Of a DNA stretch of 36,353 nucleotides, positions 7,370-15,460 are shown one piece after another (position 1 is the stretch's first letter; every line of letters begins with the position of its first letter). A model generated the notes under the pieces. It was not told the DNA's origin. It saw only the letters and a program-made list of their open reading frames with translations, and did no database searches. A program made the translations under genes and the position numbers. Source of the DNA: an uncultured Oscillospiraceae bacterium (GTDB lineage Bacteria; Bacillota; Clostridia; Oscillospirales; Acutalibacteraceae). The DNA lies in the NCBI GenBank assembly GCA_958366985.1, contig CATXDC010000019.1, forward strand, positions 1-36,353, given 5' to 3'.

Positions 7370-8911
7370 TTATTTATTTGCAGCCTTTTTATTTTTACGC
7401 TTTTCGTTCATAAAATAAATCTTGCTGCCGATGTCACGGAAGAATTTTTCAACCTTCGAAGCAAAGATTTCAAGCTTTGTAAAGGTAGGAACGCCGCCGT
7501 TTTCGCAGTAAGCAGTGATGTTCTGAATATAGGGAACACTGCGGCAGGCAGTTATTTTAACCTTTATTCCCTTTGCTGAAACTTTGTCGAAAAGTGCAAG
7601 CTTTCTGAAACCGATTATTGTACCTGAAAATACTTTCTTTTCACCGCTGTCTGTGAGAGCATATATCTCAAAGTTTTCTACACGCTGTGAAAAATCACAC
7701 TGCTCTTTTAAGGCAACCTTGTCTATAATCTGGGGCTTTTCAAAATTCAGTGTTATTGTGTAGGAATCCTTTTCCTCTGCGGGAGAGTATGAGCTCTCGT
7801 CGTCAGTGGTTATATTTTCACACTGGAAATTATCCTTTGCATTATCAGCGGAAACAGAAGAAACTTTTACAGGATATTTAAAGGCATTTTCTATGGCCTT
7901 GCCAAGCTCTGCAAGACGTTTGACATCATTTTCAGCCAAAAGTCCCTCTTTTGAGGGTGGAGCGTTGAGAAGCAGAAGGCTGTTGCCCCAGACAGAGGTA
8001 TAGTAAATATTGAGAAGATTGTTAAGGCTTCTTACCCTGCTGTCCTCTCTCTTATGGTAGAACCAGCCGGGACGCACTGAAACGTCAACCTCGGCAGGAT
8101 ACCAGATGAATTCGTCGTAGGGAGCAAGCGCTTTGCGGCTGCCAATGTCATCCTTTACGGTATCGGAGCTCTGCATTTTTTCTCCGTCCTCATCCTGCTG
8201 GCTTTTTGCGGCAATGTTCTGTGTGCTGAACTGGAATTTCGGTACTACATTCCATTCACTTTCACGGGCATATCCACCCTCGTTGCCAACCCAGCGGACA
8301 TCGGGTCCGCAGTTTGAAATGCAGGCGTTTGGCTGAAGCTTGCGGACAGTATCATAAATTCTGTCAAAATCATATTCCTGCTTTGATTTTCCGTCCATAT
8401 GTGCTCCGCAGGCTCCATCAAGCCATACGCAGAAGATATCCCCGTAACGGGTTAAAAGCTCTGTGAGCTGCTCAATGTAAAAATCGTTGTACTTATCCGT
8501 GCCGTAATACTCGCTGTTTCTGTCCCAGGGAGAAAGATATACGCCAAATTTAAGGCCGTACTTTTTGCAGGAATCGCTGACTTCCTTTACAACGTCGCCC
8601 TTGCCGTTTTTGTAAGGGCTGTTTTTAACGGAATATTCCGTTGTGTCCGTAGGCCAAAGGCAGAATCCGTCATGGTGCTTACAGGTGAGTATAACACCTT
8701 TTGCACCTGCTTTTTTTATAGCTTCAACCCACTGGTCTGTGTTTTGATTTGTGGGATTAAATGTGCTTGTCGGAGTCTTTCCATCGCCCCATTCCTTACC
8801 TGTAAAGGTGTTCATGCCGTAGTGGAAAAATACGTTAAATCCCATTTCCTGATATTCTTTTTGCCTCTCAGAGGGAACAATGCTTATATATTTTTCTATT
8901 CTTTTGTCCAT
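7370..8911 (-). CDS. Alpha-L-fucosidase, GH29 family
   Basis: 513 residues, no signal peptide, so cytoplasmic. The GH29 barrel shows the N-terminal pattern GFNVFFHYGMNTF, HHDGFCLW (79-86) and WLDG with the likely nucleophile Asp165. Glu211 in WVGNEGG is the probable acid/base, by analogy with GH29-B enzymes that cut alpha-1,3/1,4-fucose; that subgroup call is inference. Residues after about 375 look like a discoidin (F5/8 type C-like) beta-sandwich that could aid substrate binding. The C-terminus is unusually basic (NEKRKNKKAANK). It has its own strong promoter with a palindrome just downstream, and no transporter sits beside it, so fucosylated oligosaccharides must enter by a system elsewhere. 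Confidence 0.92.
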   Translation of the reverse strand: MDKRIEKYISIVPSERQKEYQEMGFNVFFHYGMNTFTGKEWGDGKTPTSTFNPTNQNTDQWVEAIKKAGAKGVILTCKHHDGFCLWPTDTTEYSVKNSPYKNGKGDVVKEVSDSCKKYGLKFGVYLSPWDRNSEYYGTDKYNDFYIEQLTELLTRYGDIFCVWLDGACGAHMDGKSKQEYDFDRIYDTVRKLQPNACISNCGPDVRWVGNEGGYARESEWNVVPKFQFSTQNIAAKSQQDEDGEKMQSSDTVKDDIGSRKALAPYDEFIWYPAEVDVSVRPGWFYHKREDSRVRSLNNLLNIYYTSVWGNSLLLLNAPPSKEGLLAENDVKRLAELGKAIENAFKYPVKVSSVSADNAKDNFQCENITTDDESSYSPAEEKDSYTITLNFEKPQIIDKVALKEQCDFSQRVENFEIYALTDSGEKKVFSGTIIGFRKLALFDKVSAKGIKVKITACRSVPYIQNITAYCENGGVPTFTKLEIFASKVEKFFRDIGSKIYFMNEKRKNKKAANK

Positions 8912-8924
8912 ATGTACACCGCCT

Positions 8925-8939
8925 GTTAAATTATTTAAC
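8925..8939. promoter_or_regulatory. Candidate operator palindrome of the fucosidase gene
   Basis: GTTAAAT-T-ATTTAAC is a perfect 7+1+7 palindrome between the -10 box and the ribosome binding site, the expected place for a repressor. The cognate regulator is not identified and no second copy was seen in the window. Confidence 0.5.
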
Positions 8940-8950
8940 TAACTCATAAT

Positions 8951-8979
8951 AGTATATAGACTTTTTTACACAAGGTCAA
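8951..8979 (-). promoter_or_regulatory. Sigma-A promoter of the fucosidase gene
   Basis: Minus strand TTGACC (8974-8979), 17-base spacer, TATACT (8951-8956), followed about 10 bases later by the palindrome at 8925-8939. Confidence 0.75.
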
Positions 8980-8999
8980 TAAACACTTTGGAAAAGAGA

Positions 9000-9031
9000 A
9001 AGCATCCGTTGCAGAAAAAATACGGATGCTT
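9000..9031 (-). terminator. Hairpin terminating the patatin-amidohydrolase operon
   Basis: 10-bp stem AAGCATCCGT / ACGGATGCTT, 12-base A-rich loop, ending 7 bases from the amidohydrolase stop. On the minus strand it is followed by TCTCTTTTCC, a weak T-tract. Confidence 0.6.
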
Positions 9032-9038
9032 TTGGTTA

Positions 9039-10643
9039 TTATGCTGTATAAATTTCTTTACCGTTTTTTATGGTTTTGACAATTTTAATTTTATCAAGGT
9101 TTTCAGAGGCTGCTTCAAGGGGATTTTCTGAAAGAATTACAAAATCTGCTTTTTTGCCTTTTACAATGCTACCTCTGACTTTTTCTTCAAAATACTGTCT
9201 TGCTGCGTTTACGGTGACCCCTTTAAGAGCTTCGTAAACTGTTATTTTTTCATCCTCACCAAGTGTACGCCCTTTTTCCGTCTGTCTTAAAACGGCGCAC
9301 TGTACAGTTTTAAGCATATCAGGAGGAATTACAGGGGTATCCTGATGGAAAGTAAAGGGGAGATTATATTTAATGGCTGTTCCCACGGGACTGAGCTTTG
9401 AAGCTCTTTGGAGTCCTAAATTTTTAAGATGAATTTCTCCCCAATGTGAAATATGGTATATGAAAAATGAAGGAGTGAATCCAAGCTCCGAAGCTTTTTT
9501 CAGCTGATCCTCACGGATAATCTGAGCGTGAATGATAACGGGTCTTATCTTTTTAAGAGCCTCTCTGCCGGAAACACCATGTTTTTCCTCATAGATTTTG
9601 CAGGCTTTTTCTCCGCAGCTGAGAAGCTGATCCGCTGCTGCGTCGCCGTTGCAGTGAGCTAAAAGCTGTTTTTCCTCTTCCATGGCTTTTAAGAGAGCCT
9701 CTGTTACCTGCTCGTCCTTCATAGTGCCGTATCCGCAGAAATTTTCGCCCTCATAGGGCTTTGTAAGCCATGCGGTTTTGCCTTGAGGTGAGCCGTCAAG
9801 GAAAATTTTATATCCGCCCACTTTAAAGGGAGCTTTATCCTTTTGGGCTTCTTCACTTAAATGAAAAACCTCTTTTCCCGCTCCTATATCGCTATATGCG
9901 GTGATATTCAGATACATTTCTCCGCTTTTAAGGAAGCCCTTATACAGAGGAATCATTTCCTTTGCGAAAAATCCCTCCTGAACATAGGTTATGCCGTATG
10001 AAGCATAAAGCTTTTGTCCCTTGCGGCACGCCTTAATAAAATCTTCAGCGCAGGGCATGGGCGCTTTTTTTTGGAAAGTGATAAAGGCGCGCTCTTCCAT
10101 AAATCCGGTTACACCGTTTTTATCCTTGGCAATTTTTCCGCCTTCGGGACAGGGAGTGTTTTCATCTATGGAAAGCTCTTTAAGGGCAAGGGAGCTGAAA
10201 ACTCCCATATGGCCTGAAACGTGCTCTATTACGACGGGATTAAATGGAGCGGCAGCGTCCAAAACTGTTTTGTCCGGGTGACATCCTTCGCAGAGAAGAT
10301 TCTGGTCATAGCCCTTACCTGTAATCCATGCACCCTTGGGAATATCGTTTTCTTTTATAAAATCGGAAATTCTGTTTTTAATGTCATTAAAAGACCCCGC
10401 ATCCCCTAAAGGAACCTGTAAAAAGGAAAATGCAGTGGAAATAAAATGACTGTGAGGGTCGATGAATGCCGGCATCAGGGTTTGACCTTTAAGATCACAG
10501 AGCGAAACATCATTGCCAGCTTTATTTTTAAGCTCTTCAAAGGTTCCGACCCCAGTTATAACGTCGTTTTCGGTGAGGACTGCTTCGGGAGTCGAATTAT
10601 CCGCCATTGTTATAATGTTGCCGCCGTAATAGAGAGTTTTCAT
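9039..10643 (-). CDS. YtcJ-like metal-dependent amidohydrolase (amidohydrolase 3 family)
   Basis: 534 residues from ATG 10643, which has AAAAGGAGAATAAAA directly upstream; the longer reading to 10739 enters the preceding gene. The PAFIDPHSHF motif supplies the first metal-binding HxH, HVSGHMG and the later LAHCNGDAA and IHAQI segments supply further His ligands, and FHQDTPV carries the Asp near the C-terminus. This is the layout of COG1574 predicted amidohydrolases, which hydrolyse C-N bonds in uncharacterised amides or formamides. No signal peptide, so cytosolic. The substrate is unknown. It is co-transcribed with the patatin-like gene 13 bases upstream, which hints at sequential breakdown of an acylated amide compound, but that is speculation. 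Confidence 0.88.
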   Translation of the reverse strand: MKTLYYGGNIITMADNSTPEAVLTENDVITGVGTFEELKNKAGNDVSLCDLKGQTLMPAFIDPHSHFISTAFSFLQVPLGDAGSFNDIKNRISDFIKENDIPKGAWITGKGYDQNLLCEGCHPDKTVLDAAAPFNPVVIEHVSGHMGVFSSLALKELSIDENTPCPEGGKIAKDKNGVTGFMEERAFITFQKKAPMPCAEDFIKACRKGQKLYASYGITYVQEGFFAKEMIPLYKGFLKSGEMYLNITAYSDIGAGKEVFHLSEEAQKDKAPFKVGGYKIFLDGSPQGKTAWLTKPYEGENFCGYGTMKDEQVTEALLKAMEEEKQLLAHCNGDAAADQLLSCGEKACKIYEEKHGVSGREALKKIRPVIIHAQIIREDQLKKASELGFTPSFFIYHISHWGEIHLKNLGLQRASKLSPVGTAIKYNLPFTFHQDTPVIPPDMLKTVQCAVLRQTEKGRTLGEDEKITVYEALKGVTVNAARQYFEEKVRGSIVKGKKADFVILSENPLEAASENLDKIKIVKTIKNGKEIYTA

Positions 10644-10656
10644 TTTTATTCTCCTT

Positions 10657-11523
10657 TTACACCGCCTGAGCGCTGCTGTCCTCAAGATAGACGGCAAGCT
10701 TATCATAAAGTTTTTTTGCCACTTCATAGCCGTGCTCATATGCGGCCTTTAATTTTTCCTTGTTTTTCTCAGCAGTTTTGATATTAAGTGGGAATTCAGG
10801 TCTTATTACAAATATATCGCCGCTTTTTTCGAGGTTGTGTATATACTCTAGTGTTTCGTTATATACAATGTGTCTTTGAGCAACGGCTTTTACCATTTCG
10901 GGATATTTTTTATAAGCTCTCTCAATGAGAGGCAGAGCACGTGTCTGAGCTTTGATGAATCCGTCAGGCTGAGTGAGCACAACCACATTTTTTGTGCAGC
11001 CCATTTCTATGGATTTTTTAATTGGAATTGAGTCAGCTATTCCGCCGTCAAGATATGGGATGCCGTCAAAATATACTGCTTTTGATACAAGAGGCAGTGA
11101 GCTTGAAGCCTGAACATATTCGACATCATTGATTATGTCATTTACTCTTTTGTATTCTGCCTGTCCAGTAATGCAGTTGGTGACAGTTGCATAAAATGCC
11201 GTGCCGCATTTTTTGAAAGCTTCATTATCTATGGGATAAAGCTTTTCCGGTATTTCGTGGTAAATCATTTTAGGGCCGAAAAGGTTTCCGGTTCTGATGA
11301 GATTTCTCATGCTAATAAAATCTTTGTTGTCAAGGTAGTCTACCGTAACGCTGTAAGCTCTGCCGTGCTGACCTGATAAATAGCTGCAAGCGTGGCAAGA
11401 ACCGGCGGAAACTCCTATGCAGTTATCAAAATGTATACCTTTTTCGAGAAACAAATCACATACTCCGGCGGTAAAAACTCCTCTGAGACCGCCGCCTTCA
11501 AGAACAAGTCCTGTTTTTTCCAT
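10657..11523 (-). CDS. Patatin-like phospholipase family protein
   Basis: 288 residues from ATG 11523, with AGAGGC upstream; earlier in-frame Met codons lack a ribosome binding site and add an atypical hydrophobic leader. The patatin fold motifs are in order: the oxyanion-hole glycine run LEGGGLRGVFTAG (8-20), the nucleophile elbow GVSAG with Ser39, and the catalytic Asp159 in DGG. This bacterial YjjU-type subfamily is believed to be lipid acyl hydrolases, with substrates mostly unknown. No signal peptide is visible. First gene of a two-gene operon with the amidohydrolase; promoter at 11576-11603. Confidence 0.9.
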   Translation of the reverse strand: MEKTGLVLEGGGLRGVFTAGVCDLFLEKGIHFDNCIGVSAGSCHACSYLSGQHGRAYSVTVDYLDNKDFISMRNLIRTGNLFGPKMIYHEIPEKLYPIDNEAFKKCGTAFYATVTNCITGQAEYKRVNDIINDVEYVQASSSLPLVSKAVYFDGIPYLDGGIADSIPIKKSIEMGCTKNVVVLTQPDGFIKAQTRALPLIERAYKKYPEMVKAVAQRHIVYNETLEYIHNLEKSGDIFVIRPEFPLNIKTAEKNKEKLKAAYEHGYEVAKKLYDKLAVYLEDSSAQAV

Positions 11524-11575
11524 TCTATAGCCTCTTTTATCTGGATTTTGTTGTTTATATTTTTTCATAGAAAAT

Positions 11576-11603
11576 ATTTTACCACAAAAAAGCAAAAATA
11601 CAA
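11576..11603 (-). promoter_or_regulatory. Promoter of the patatin-amidohydrolase operon
   Basis: Minus strand TTGTAT (11598-11603), 16-base spacer, TAAAAT (11576-11581), about 50 bases before the chosen start codon. Confidence 0.5.
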
Positions 11604-11731
11604 ATTTCCGTAACTTTTCATAAAGCAAAAAAGTGCAAAAGATTTTAATTTTTTTAAAGCGGTTTGCAGAGAAATAATGTATAATTATTGCATTAATAAA
11701 TATTGTTTGAATTTAAAACGAGGTGTTAAAA

Positions 11732-12127
11732 ATGAAAGAGAAGAAGAAAGTTATAATTGCAGTTGTGGCACTTATAGCTGCTGTTTGCGTATTTGCAGGA
11801 GTTTACTTTGCGTTCGGACGTCCTGAGACAAGTGCGGGCAGCAAAACCGTGACAATTGAAGTTGCAGCTCCCGATTATTCCAATACATATAAAATTAAAA
11901 CAGATGCTGAGTTTTTAGGTGACGCTCTTAAAGAAGAGGGTATCATCGAGGGTGAAGAGAGTCAGTACGGACTTTTTATAACCAGCGTCGATTCAATAAA
12001 GGCGGATGATTCAAAACAGCAGTGGTGGTGCATAACAAAGGGCGGAGCCGACGTTGTGACAGGTGTGGATGTAACTCCCATAGCTGACGGTGATACCTTT
12101 GAGCTTACACTTAAGGAAGGATATTGA
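11732..12127 (+). CDS. DUF4430 (transcobalamin-like) extracytoplasmic protein
   Basis: 131 residues from ATG 11732, preceded by ACGAGGTG; an in-frame GTG at 11723 overlaps the ribosome binding site. A lysine-rich N-terminus and one hydrophobic segment (about residues 6-26) anchor it or direct its export. The rest matches the small DUF4430 fold: QQWWCITKGGADVVTGVDVTPI followed by DGDTFELTL. This fold is also found in the C-terminal domain of transcobalamin and often precedes ECF transporter S components, as here. The stop overlaps the next start by one base (TGATG), so the two are coupled. A role in presenting a vitamin-like ligand to the membrane partner is inference. Confidence 0.82.
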   Translation: MKEKKKVIIAVVALIAAVCVFAGVYFAFGRPETSAGSKTVTIEVAAPDYSNTYKIKTDAEFLGDALKEEGIIEGEESQYGLFITSVDSIKADDSKQQWWCITKGGADVVTGVDVTPIADGDTFELTLKEGY

Positions 12128-12627
12128 TGAAAATTAGAGATATAGCTGTTTCAGCTTTTCTTACGGCCATACTGTATTTACAGCAGGTGGCTTTGTCGCC
12201 GCTTCCCAATATTCATCTGTGTGCACTGCTTTTGATTTTATACACCCTTTATTTTCCTAAACTTGTGTTTCCCGTAACTGCCGCTTTTATACTTCTTGAG
12301 GATGTAACATACGGCTTCGGAATGTGGTGGATAAGTTATCTGTATACCTGGCCTCTGCTTATAGCCATTGTACTTATTTTCCGAAAGAATCAGTCAAAAT
12401 TGTTCTGGGCATCAATAGGCGGAGGATTCGGTCTTATTTACGGAGCCCTCTGCGCTATTCCGTATTTATTTGTAGGCGGAATGTCAACTGCCGTTGCCTA
12501 TTGGGTTTCGGGTATTCCCTTTGACATTCTACACTGCATCGGCAATTTTGCTGCAATCGTAGTTTTATGGAAGCCTATGGAGCGGGTATTCAGAAAGCTG
12601 GGCGGTTCTATGAAAACAGGAGTATAA
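12127..12627 (+). CDS. ECF-type transporter substrate-binding (S component)-like membrane protein
   Basis: 166 residues with about five to six hydrophobic segments, the size and character of S components of energy-coupling-factor vitamin transporters. Conserved-looking features include LSPLPNIHLCALL early and YWVSGIPFDILHCIGNF near the C-terminus. Start is the ATG overlapping the DUF4430 stop. No EcfA/EcfA'/EcfT genes lie nearby, so it would rely on a shared energy module elsewhere. Pairing with DUF4430 points to a cobalamin-type or other vitamin ligand. I see no cobalamin riboswitch in the roughly 100 bases upstream of the pair, so the ligand remains open. Confidence 0.72.
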   Translation: MKIRDIAVSAFLTAILYLQQVALSPLPNIHLCALLLILYTLYFPKLVFPVTAAFILLEDVTYGFGMWWISYLYTWPLLIAIVLIFRKNQSKLFWASIGGGFGLIYGALCAIPYLFVGGMSTAVAYWVSGIPFDILHCIGNFAAIVVLWKPMERVFRKLGGSMKTGV

Positions 12628-12663
12628 AGCAAAAAGATAATATTAATTCCCCTTGTTTTCTCC

Positions 12664-12692
12664 TTGAATTTACAGTGAGGTTATATTATTAT
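12664..12692 (+). promoter_or_regulatory. Promoter of the acetyltransferase gene
   Basis: TTGAAT (12664-12669), 17-base spacer, TATTAT (12687-12692), 38 bases ahead of the ATG. Confidence 0.5.
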
Positions 12693-12729
12693 AATTTTGT
12701 TTTTAAATTAGATAAGAAGGTGCTCCTTT

Positions 12730-13368
12730 ATGAATCAGAAAGAGCGTATGCTGGCAGGACTTCCCTATAAAGCCTGGCTTGACGGACTTACGGAAGAAAG
12801 ACTGGAAAATAAAAAGAGAATATATGAATACAATCATCTCCCGCCGGAAAGATGGGATGAAATGCCGAAGCTTATAAAAAATATCCTGGGCAAAACGGGA
12901 GAAAATCTCGGCATTGAGCCTCCCTTTCACTGTGATTACGGAAAGAATATAGAGGTAGGCGAAAACTTTTTCGCTAACTATAATCTTATAATCCTCGATG
13001 TGGGCAAGGTAAAGATAGGGGATAACGTAATGTTTGGACCCAATGTGTCCATTTATACTGCGGGACATCCTGTTCACCATGAGCCGAGAAATTCCGGTTA
13101 TGAATACGGTATAGGTATAACTATCGGAAATAACGTGTGGATAGGCGGCAATACGGCGGTAATGCCGGGAGTTACAATCGGGGATAACTGTGTAATCGGT
13201 GGCGGAAGTGTTGTTACAAAGGATATTCCCGCTGACAGCATTGCTGTGGGTAATCCCTGCCGTGTGATACGAAAAATAACCGATGAGGATAAAAAGTATT
13301 ATTACAAGGACAGGGAATTTGATGTTGATGATTATCTCGGTTCTGTCTTTGACGTTTCACAGCTGTAA
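12730..13368 (+). CDS. Maltose/galactoside O-acetyltransferase-like hexapeptide enzyme
   Basis: 212 residues. The N-terminal Mac domain (MLAGLPYKAW...) is followed by left-handed beta-helix hexapeptide repeats such as IGDNVMFGPNVSI and IGNNVWIGGNTAVMPGVTIGDN. The catalytic His lies in YTAGHPVH. The family (Maa, LacA, NodL) transfers acetyl from acetyl-CoA to a sugar hydroxyl and works as a cytosolic trimer; the acceptor here is not known. Start ATG 12730 has AGAAGGTG upstream. It has its own promoter and is followed 50 bases later by dCTP deaminase in the same direction, so it may be co-transcribed. Confidence 0.9.
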   Translation: MNQKERMLAGLPYKAWLDGLTEERLENKKRIYEYNHLPPERWDEMPKLIKNILGKTGENLGIEPPFHCDYGKNIEVGENFFANYNLIILDVGKVKIGDNVMFGPNVSIYTAGHPVHHEPRNSGYEYGIGITIGNNVWIGGNTAVMPGVTIGDNCVIGGGSVVTKDIPADSIAVGNPCRVIRKITDEDKKYYYKDREFDVDDYLGSVFDVSQL

Positions 13369-13418
13369 GTGAAAATATAGTTATGATAAGATAACAACGT
13401 TTTGAGAGGTGGGGTTAC

Positions 13419-13955
13419 ATGATATTATCTGATAAAACAATACTTAAAATAATGGATGAAGGTACGCTTAAGATTTCTCCCCTTGAGGAAGGACAGGTTC
13501 AGCCGGCAAGCGTGGATATACGTCTTGGCAACACTTTCAGCATAGTTGAGGATTCTCCGTCAGGAATAATCACACTGGGAAATGAGATAAAATACAAGAC
13601 TATTACAACGGATACATATATTTTGCTTCCCAATCAGTTTGTGCTTGCAACGACTATGGAATATTTTGACCTGCCCAATGATTTGACTGCCTTTGTTGAG
13701 GGAAGAAGTTCTCTGGGAAGAATGGGATTGTTTATACAGAATGCAGGCTGGGTAGACCCAGGTTTCAAAGGAGAAATAACCCTCGAGCTGTATAACGCAA
13801 ACCGCTGTGCCATTGAGCTTAAAGCCGGACGCAGAGTAGGCCAGCTTGTTTTCGCTAAAATGGACGGCGAGGCACTGAATCCATATAATGGCAAATATCA
13901 GGGACAGACAGGAGCCACAGGTTCAAGAGCCTTTATGGACAAAGAAGTAAAATAA
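13419..13955 (+). CDS. dcd: dCTP deaminase
   Basis: 178 residues. Family motifs: PASVDIRLGNTF near residue 29, EGRSSLGRMG near 90, and the catalytic Glu in GWVDPGFKGEITLEL. The C-terminal PYNGKYQGQTGATGSR closes over the nucleotide. It deaminates dCTP to dUTP for thymidylate synthesis; some homologues also hydrolyse dUTP, and the sequence alone does not settle which form this is. Start ATG 13419 follows GAGAGGTGGGG. Followed by a strong terminator. Confidence 0.93.
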   Translation: MILSDKTILKIMDEGTLKISPLEEGQVQPASVDIRLGNTFSIVEDSPSGIITLGNEIKYKTITTDTYILLPNQFVLATTMEYFDLPNDLTAFVEGRSSLGRMGLFIQNAGWVDPGFKGEITLELYNANRCAIELKAGRRVGQLVFAKMDGEALNPYNGKYQGQTGATGSRAFMDKEVK

Positions 13956-13980
13956 ATTTTATGTTTTGAAAAAAATAGAT

Positions 13981-14022
13981 AACACCCCCTCATGCTGGAG
14001 TTTAAGAGCATGAGGGGGTGTT
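13981..14022. terminator. Bidirectional terminator between dcd and the metallophosphoesterase gene
   Basis: A 16-bp perfect stem (arms 13981-13996 and 14007-14022, beginning AACACCCCCT) with a 10-base loop between convergent genes. T-rich DNA follows on the plus strand (TTTATC) and ATCTATTTTTT on the minus strand. One of the strongest hairpins in the window. Confidence 0.88.
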
Positions 14023-14043
14023 TATCTATATAAAATTACTGTT

Positions 14044-14892
14044 TTATGATTTTTTCAAGGTTATCATAACCAGCTCAGGCGTGTTGTTTATTCTTACAGG
14101 AATAACCGAATTTCCGAGGCCTCTGCTTACAACCATATCGGTGCTGTCTTTACTGTATACGCCTTCGGTGTAATGAGGGAAAAGTCCCTGATTGGGGGCG
14201 ATTAATCCTCCTACAAATGGAATGCGTACCTGTCCGCCATGGGCGTGTCCCGTAAGCACTAAATCAGCCTGCATATTTACATATTCCTCAAAAAGTTCCG
14301 GTCTGTGAGAGAGGACTATATTGTAGTATTTGTTGTTCAGAAGGGGCTTGAGGCTTTCGGTGACAATGGCGCCCTGAATGCCGTCCAAAGATGTACGTTC
14401 AATAAAATCAGGGTCTTTAACGCCTGCTATATTAATTTTGGCATCGCCTTTTGTAAGCCATTGACACTTATTATCAAGCATATGTACTCCCGAATCGGTA
14501 AGCCGTTTTTCCAAATCTTCAAAATTATTGAGCCATGCTTCATGGTTTCCTGTTACATAATAAACCGGAGCGATTTTCATTGCAGAGTCGATGAATTCCA
14601 TTGCAGTATCAAAATCTGTGTGTGATGAATCCACTAAATCTCCGGTTACTACAATAATGTCAGGGCTTTCATTTTGAATAATTTTTATAAGTCTGTCTCC
14701 CAGTTTACGGTTATGTAAATCTGATACCTGTGCAATTTTAAAATTATTAAATTCTTCAGGGATTTTGTTGTTTTCAATAGTAATATCGGTAGTTTTTATT
14801 GCAAGGTTAGTCCAGATAATCCATGTTAAGAATAATGTTAAAATAAGTATAACAGCAATTATTATTTTGCGTTTTCTGCTTACTGATTTCAT
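14044..14892 (-). CDS. Membrane-anchored calcineurin-like metallophosphoesterase (YkuE-like)
   Basis: 282 residues. One N-terminal transmembrane segment (about residues 9-30) leaves the enzyme domain outside or at the membrane. All metal-binding blocks are present in order: DLHNRKLGD, GDLVDSS, GNHEAW and GHAHGGQVR. Relatives such as YkuE and LpxH-like proteins hydrolyse phosphoesters of lipids or nucleotides, so a lipid-linked substrate is plausible. Start ATG 14892 has TAGGAGG, which lies across the end of the preceding chromate-transporter gene 4 bases away, indicating one transcript. Promoter is likely the one at 16093-16121. Confidence 0.9.
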   Translation of the reverse strand: MKSVSRKRKIIIAVILILTLFLTWIIWTNLAIKTTDITIENNKIPEEFNNFKIAQVSDLHNRKLGDRLIKIIQNESPDIIVVTGDLVDSSHTDFDTAMEFIDSAMKIAPVYYVTGNHEAWLNNFEDLEKRLTDSGVHMLDNKCQWLTKGDAKINIAGVKDPDFIERTSLDGIQGAIVTESLKPLLNNKYYNIVLSHRPELFEEYVNMQADLVLTGHAHGGQVRIPFVGGLIAPNQGLFPHYTEGVYSKDSTDMVVSRGLGNSVIPVRINNTPELVMITLKKS

Positions 14893-14896
14893 AAGT

Positions 14897-15460
14897 TTAG
14901 CCTCCTAAAAGAAGATTTAGGCACAGCCCTGCCGCTCCGCACAAAACCATTACAAGTATCGGATTCCATTTAAGTTTCCGCAGAATCACAAAAGCAGCAA
15001 GGAAAAGTCCGCATCCTATAATATCAAAGCTTTGAAGGTTTATTTTGTCACCGCCGAAAAGTACCATGCTGAGTATTGAAAGTCCTGCTCCGGCAATGAG
15101 GGCTACTACGGCAGGGCGAAGACTTGCAAGAACGCTTTGAAGCAGTGACATCTCTTTATACCGGTAGTAAATAAACGCAAGGATTGAAACGATGATACAT
15201 GAGGGAAGAATACAGCCGAAAGTAGCTATTATGGCTCCGGGAATACCTGCAATTCTTATTCCCACAAAGGTTGCGCTGTTTACTGCAATGGGTCCGGGTG
15301 TCATTTCGGCAATGGTAATAAGGTCGGTAAATTCTCCCATGGTAAGCCAGTGGTAGGTGTCCACAACCTGATTTTGTATAAGGGGCATTGCAGCGTAGCC
15401 TCCGCCGATGCTGAAAAGTCCCACCTGTAAAAATGAAAGGAAAAGACGCAGAAAAATCAT
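14897..15460 (-). CDS. Chromate transporter family protein, short subunit 2
   Basis: 187 residues with about five hydrophobic segments and the CHR motif pattern FSIGGGYAAMPLIQ at the N-terminus and EMTPGPIAVNSATFVG near residue 52. It is a half-size CHR protein; two such halves, encoded side by side, form a transporter. The gene overlaps its partner by 4 bases (ATGA). The family was named for chromate efflux, but in anaerobes the natural anion substrate is usually unknown, and no chromate reductase or sulfate gene lies near. Confidence 0.9.
   Translation of the reverse strand: MIFLRLFLSFLQVGLFSIGGGYAAMPLIQNQVVDTYHWLTMGEFTDLITIAEMTPGPIAVNSATFVGIRIAGIPGAIIATFGCILPSCIIVSILAFIYYRYKEMSLLQSVLASLRPAVVALIAGAGLSILSMVLFGGDKINLQSFDIIGCGLFLAAFVILRKLKWNPILVMVLCGAAGLCLNLLLGG

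Noticed and set aside
11629..11731. Cobalamin riboswitch ahead of the DUF4430 gene
   Set aside because: The region is only about 100 bases, too short, and lacks a B12-box-like sequence.
12703..13080. 125-residue minus-strand frame opposite the acetyltransferase
   Set aside because: The plus-strand frame has clear hexapeptide repeats; the antisense frame has no ribosome binding site or recognisable motif.
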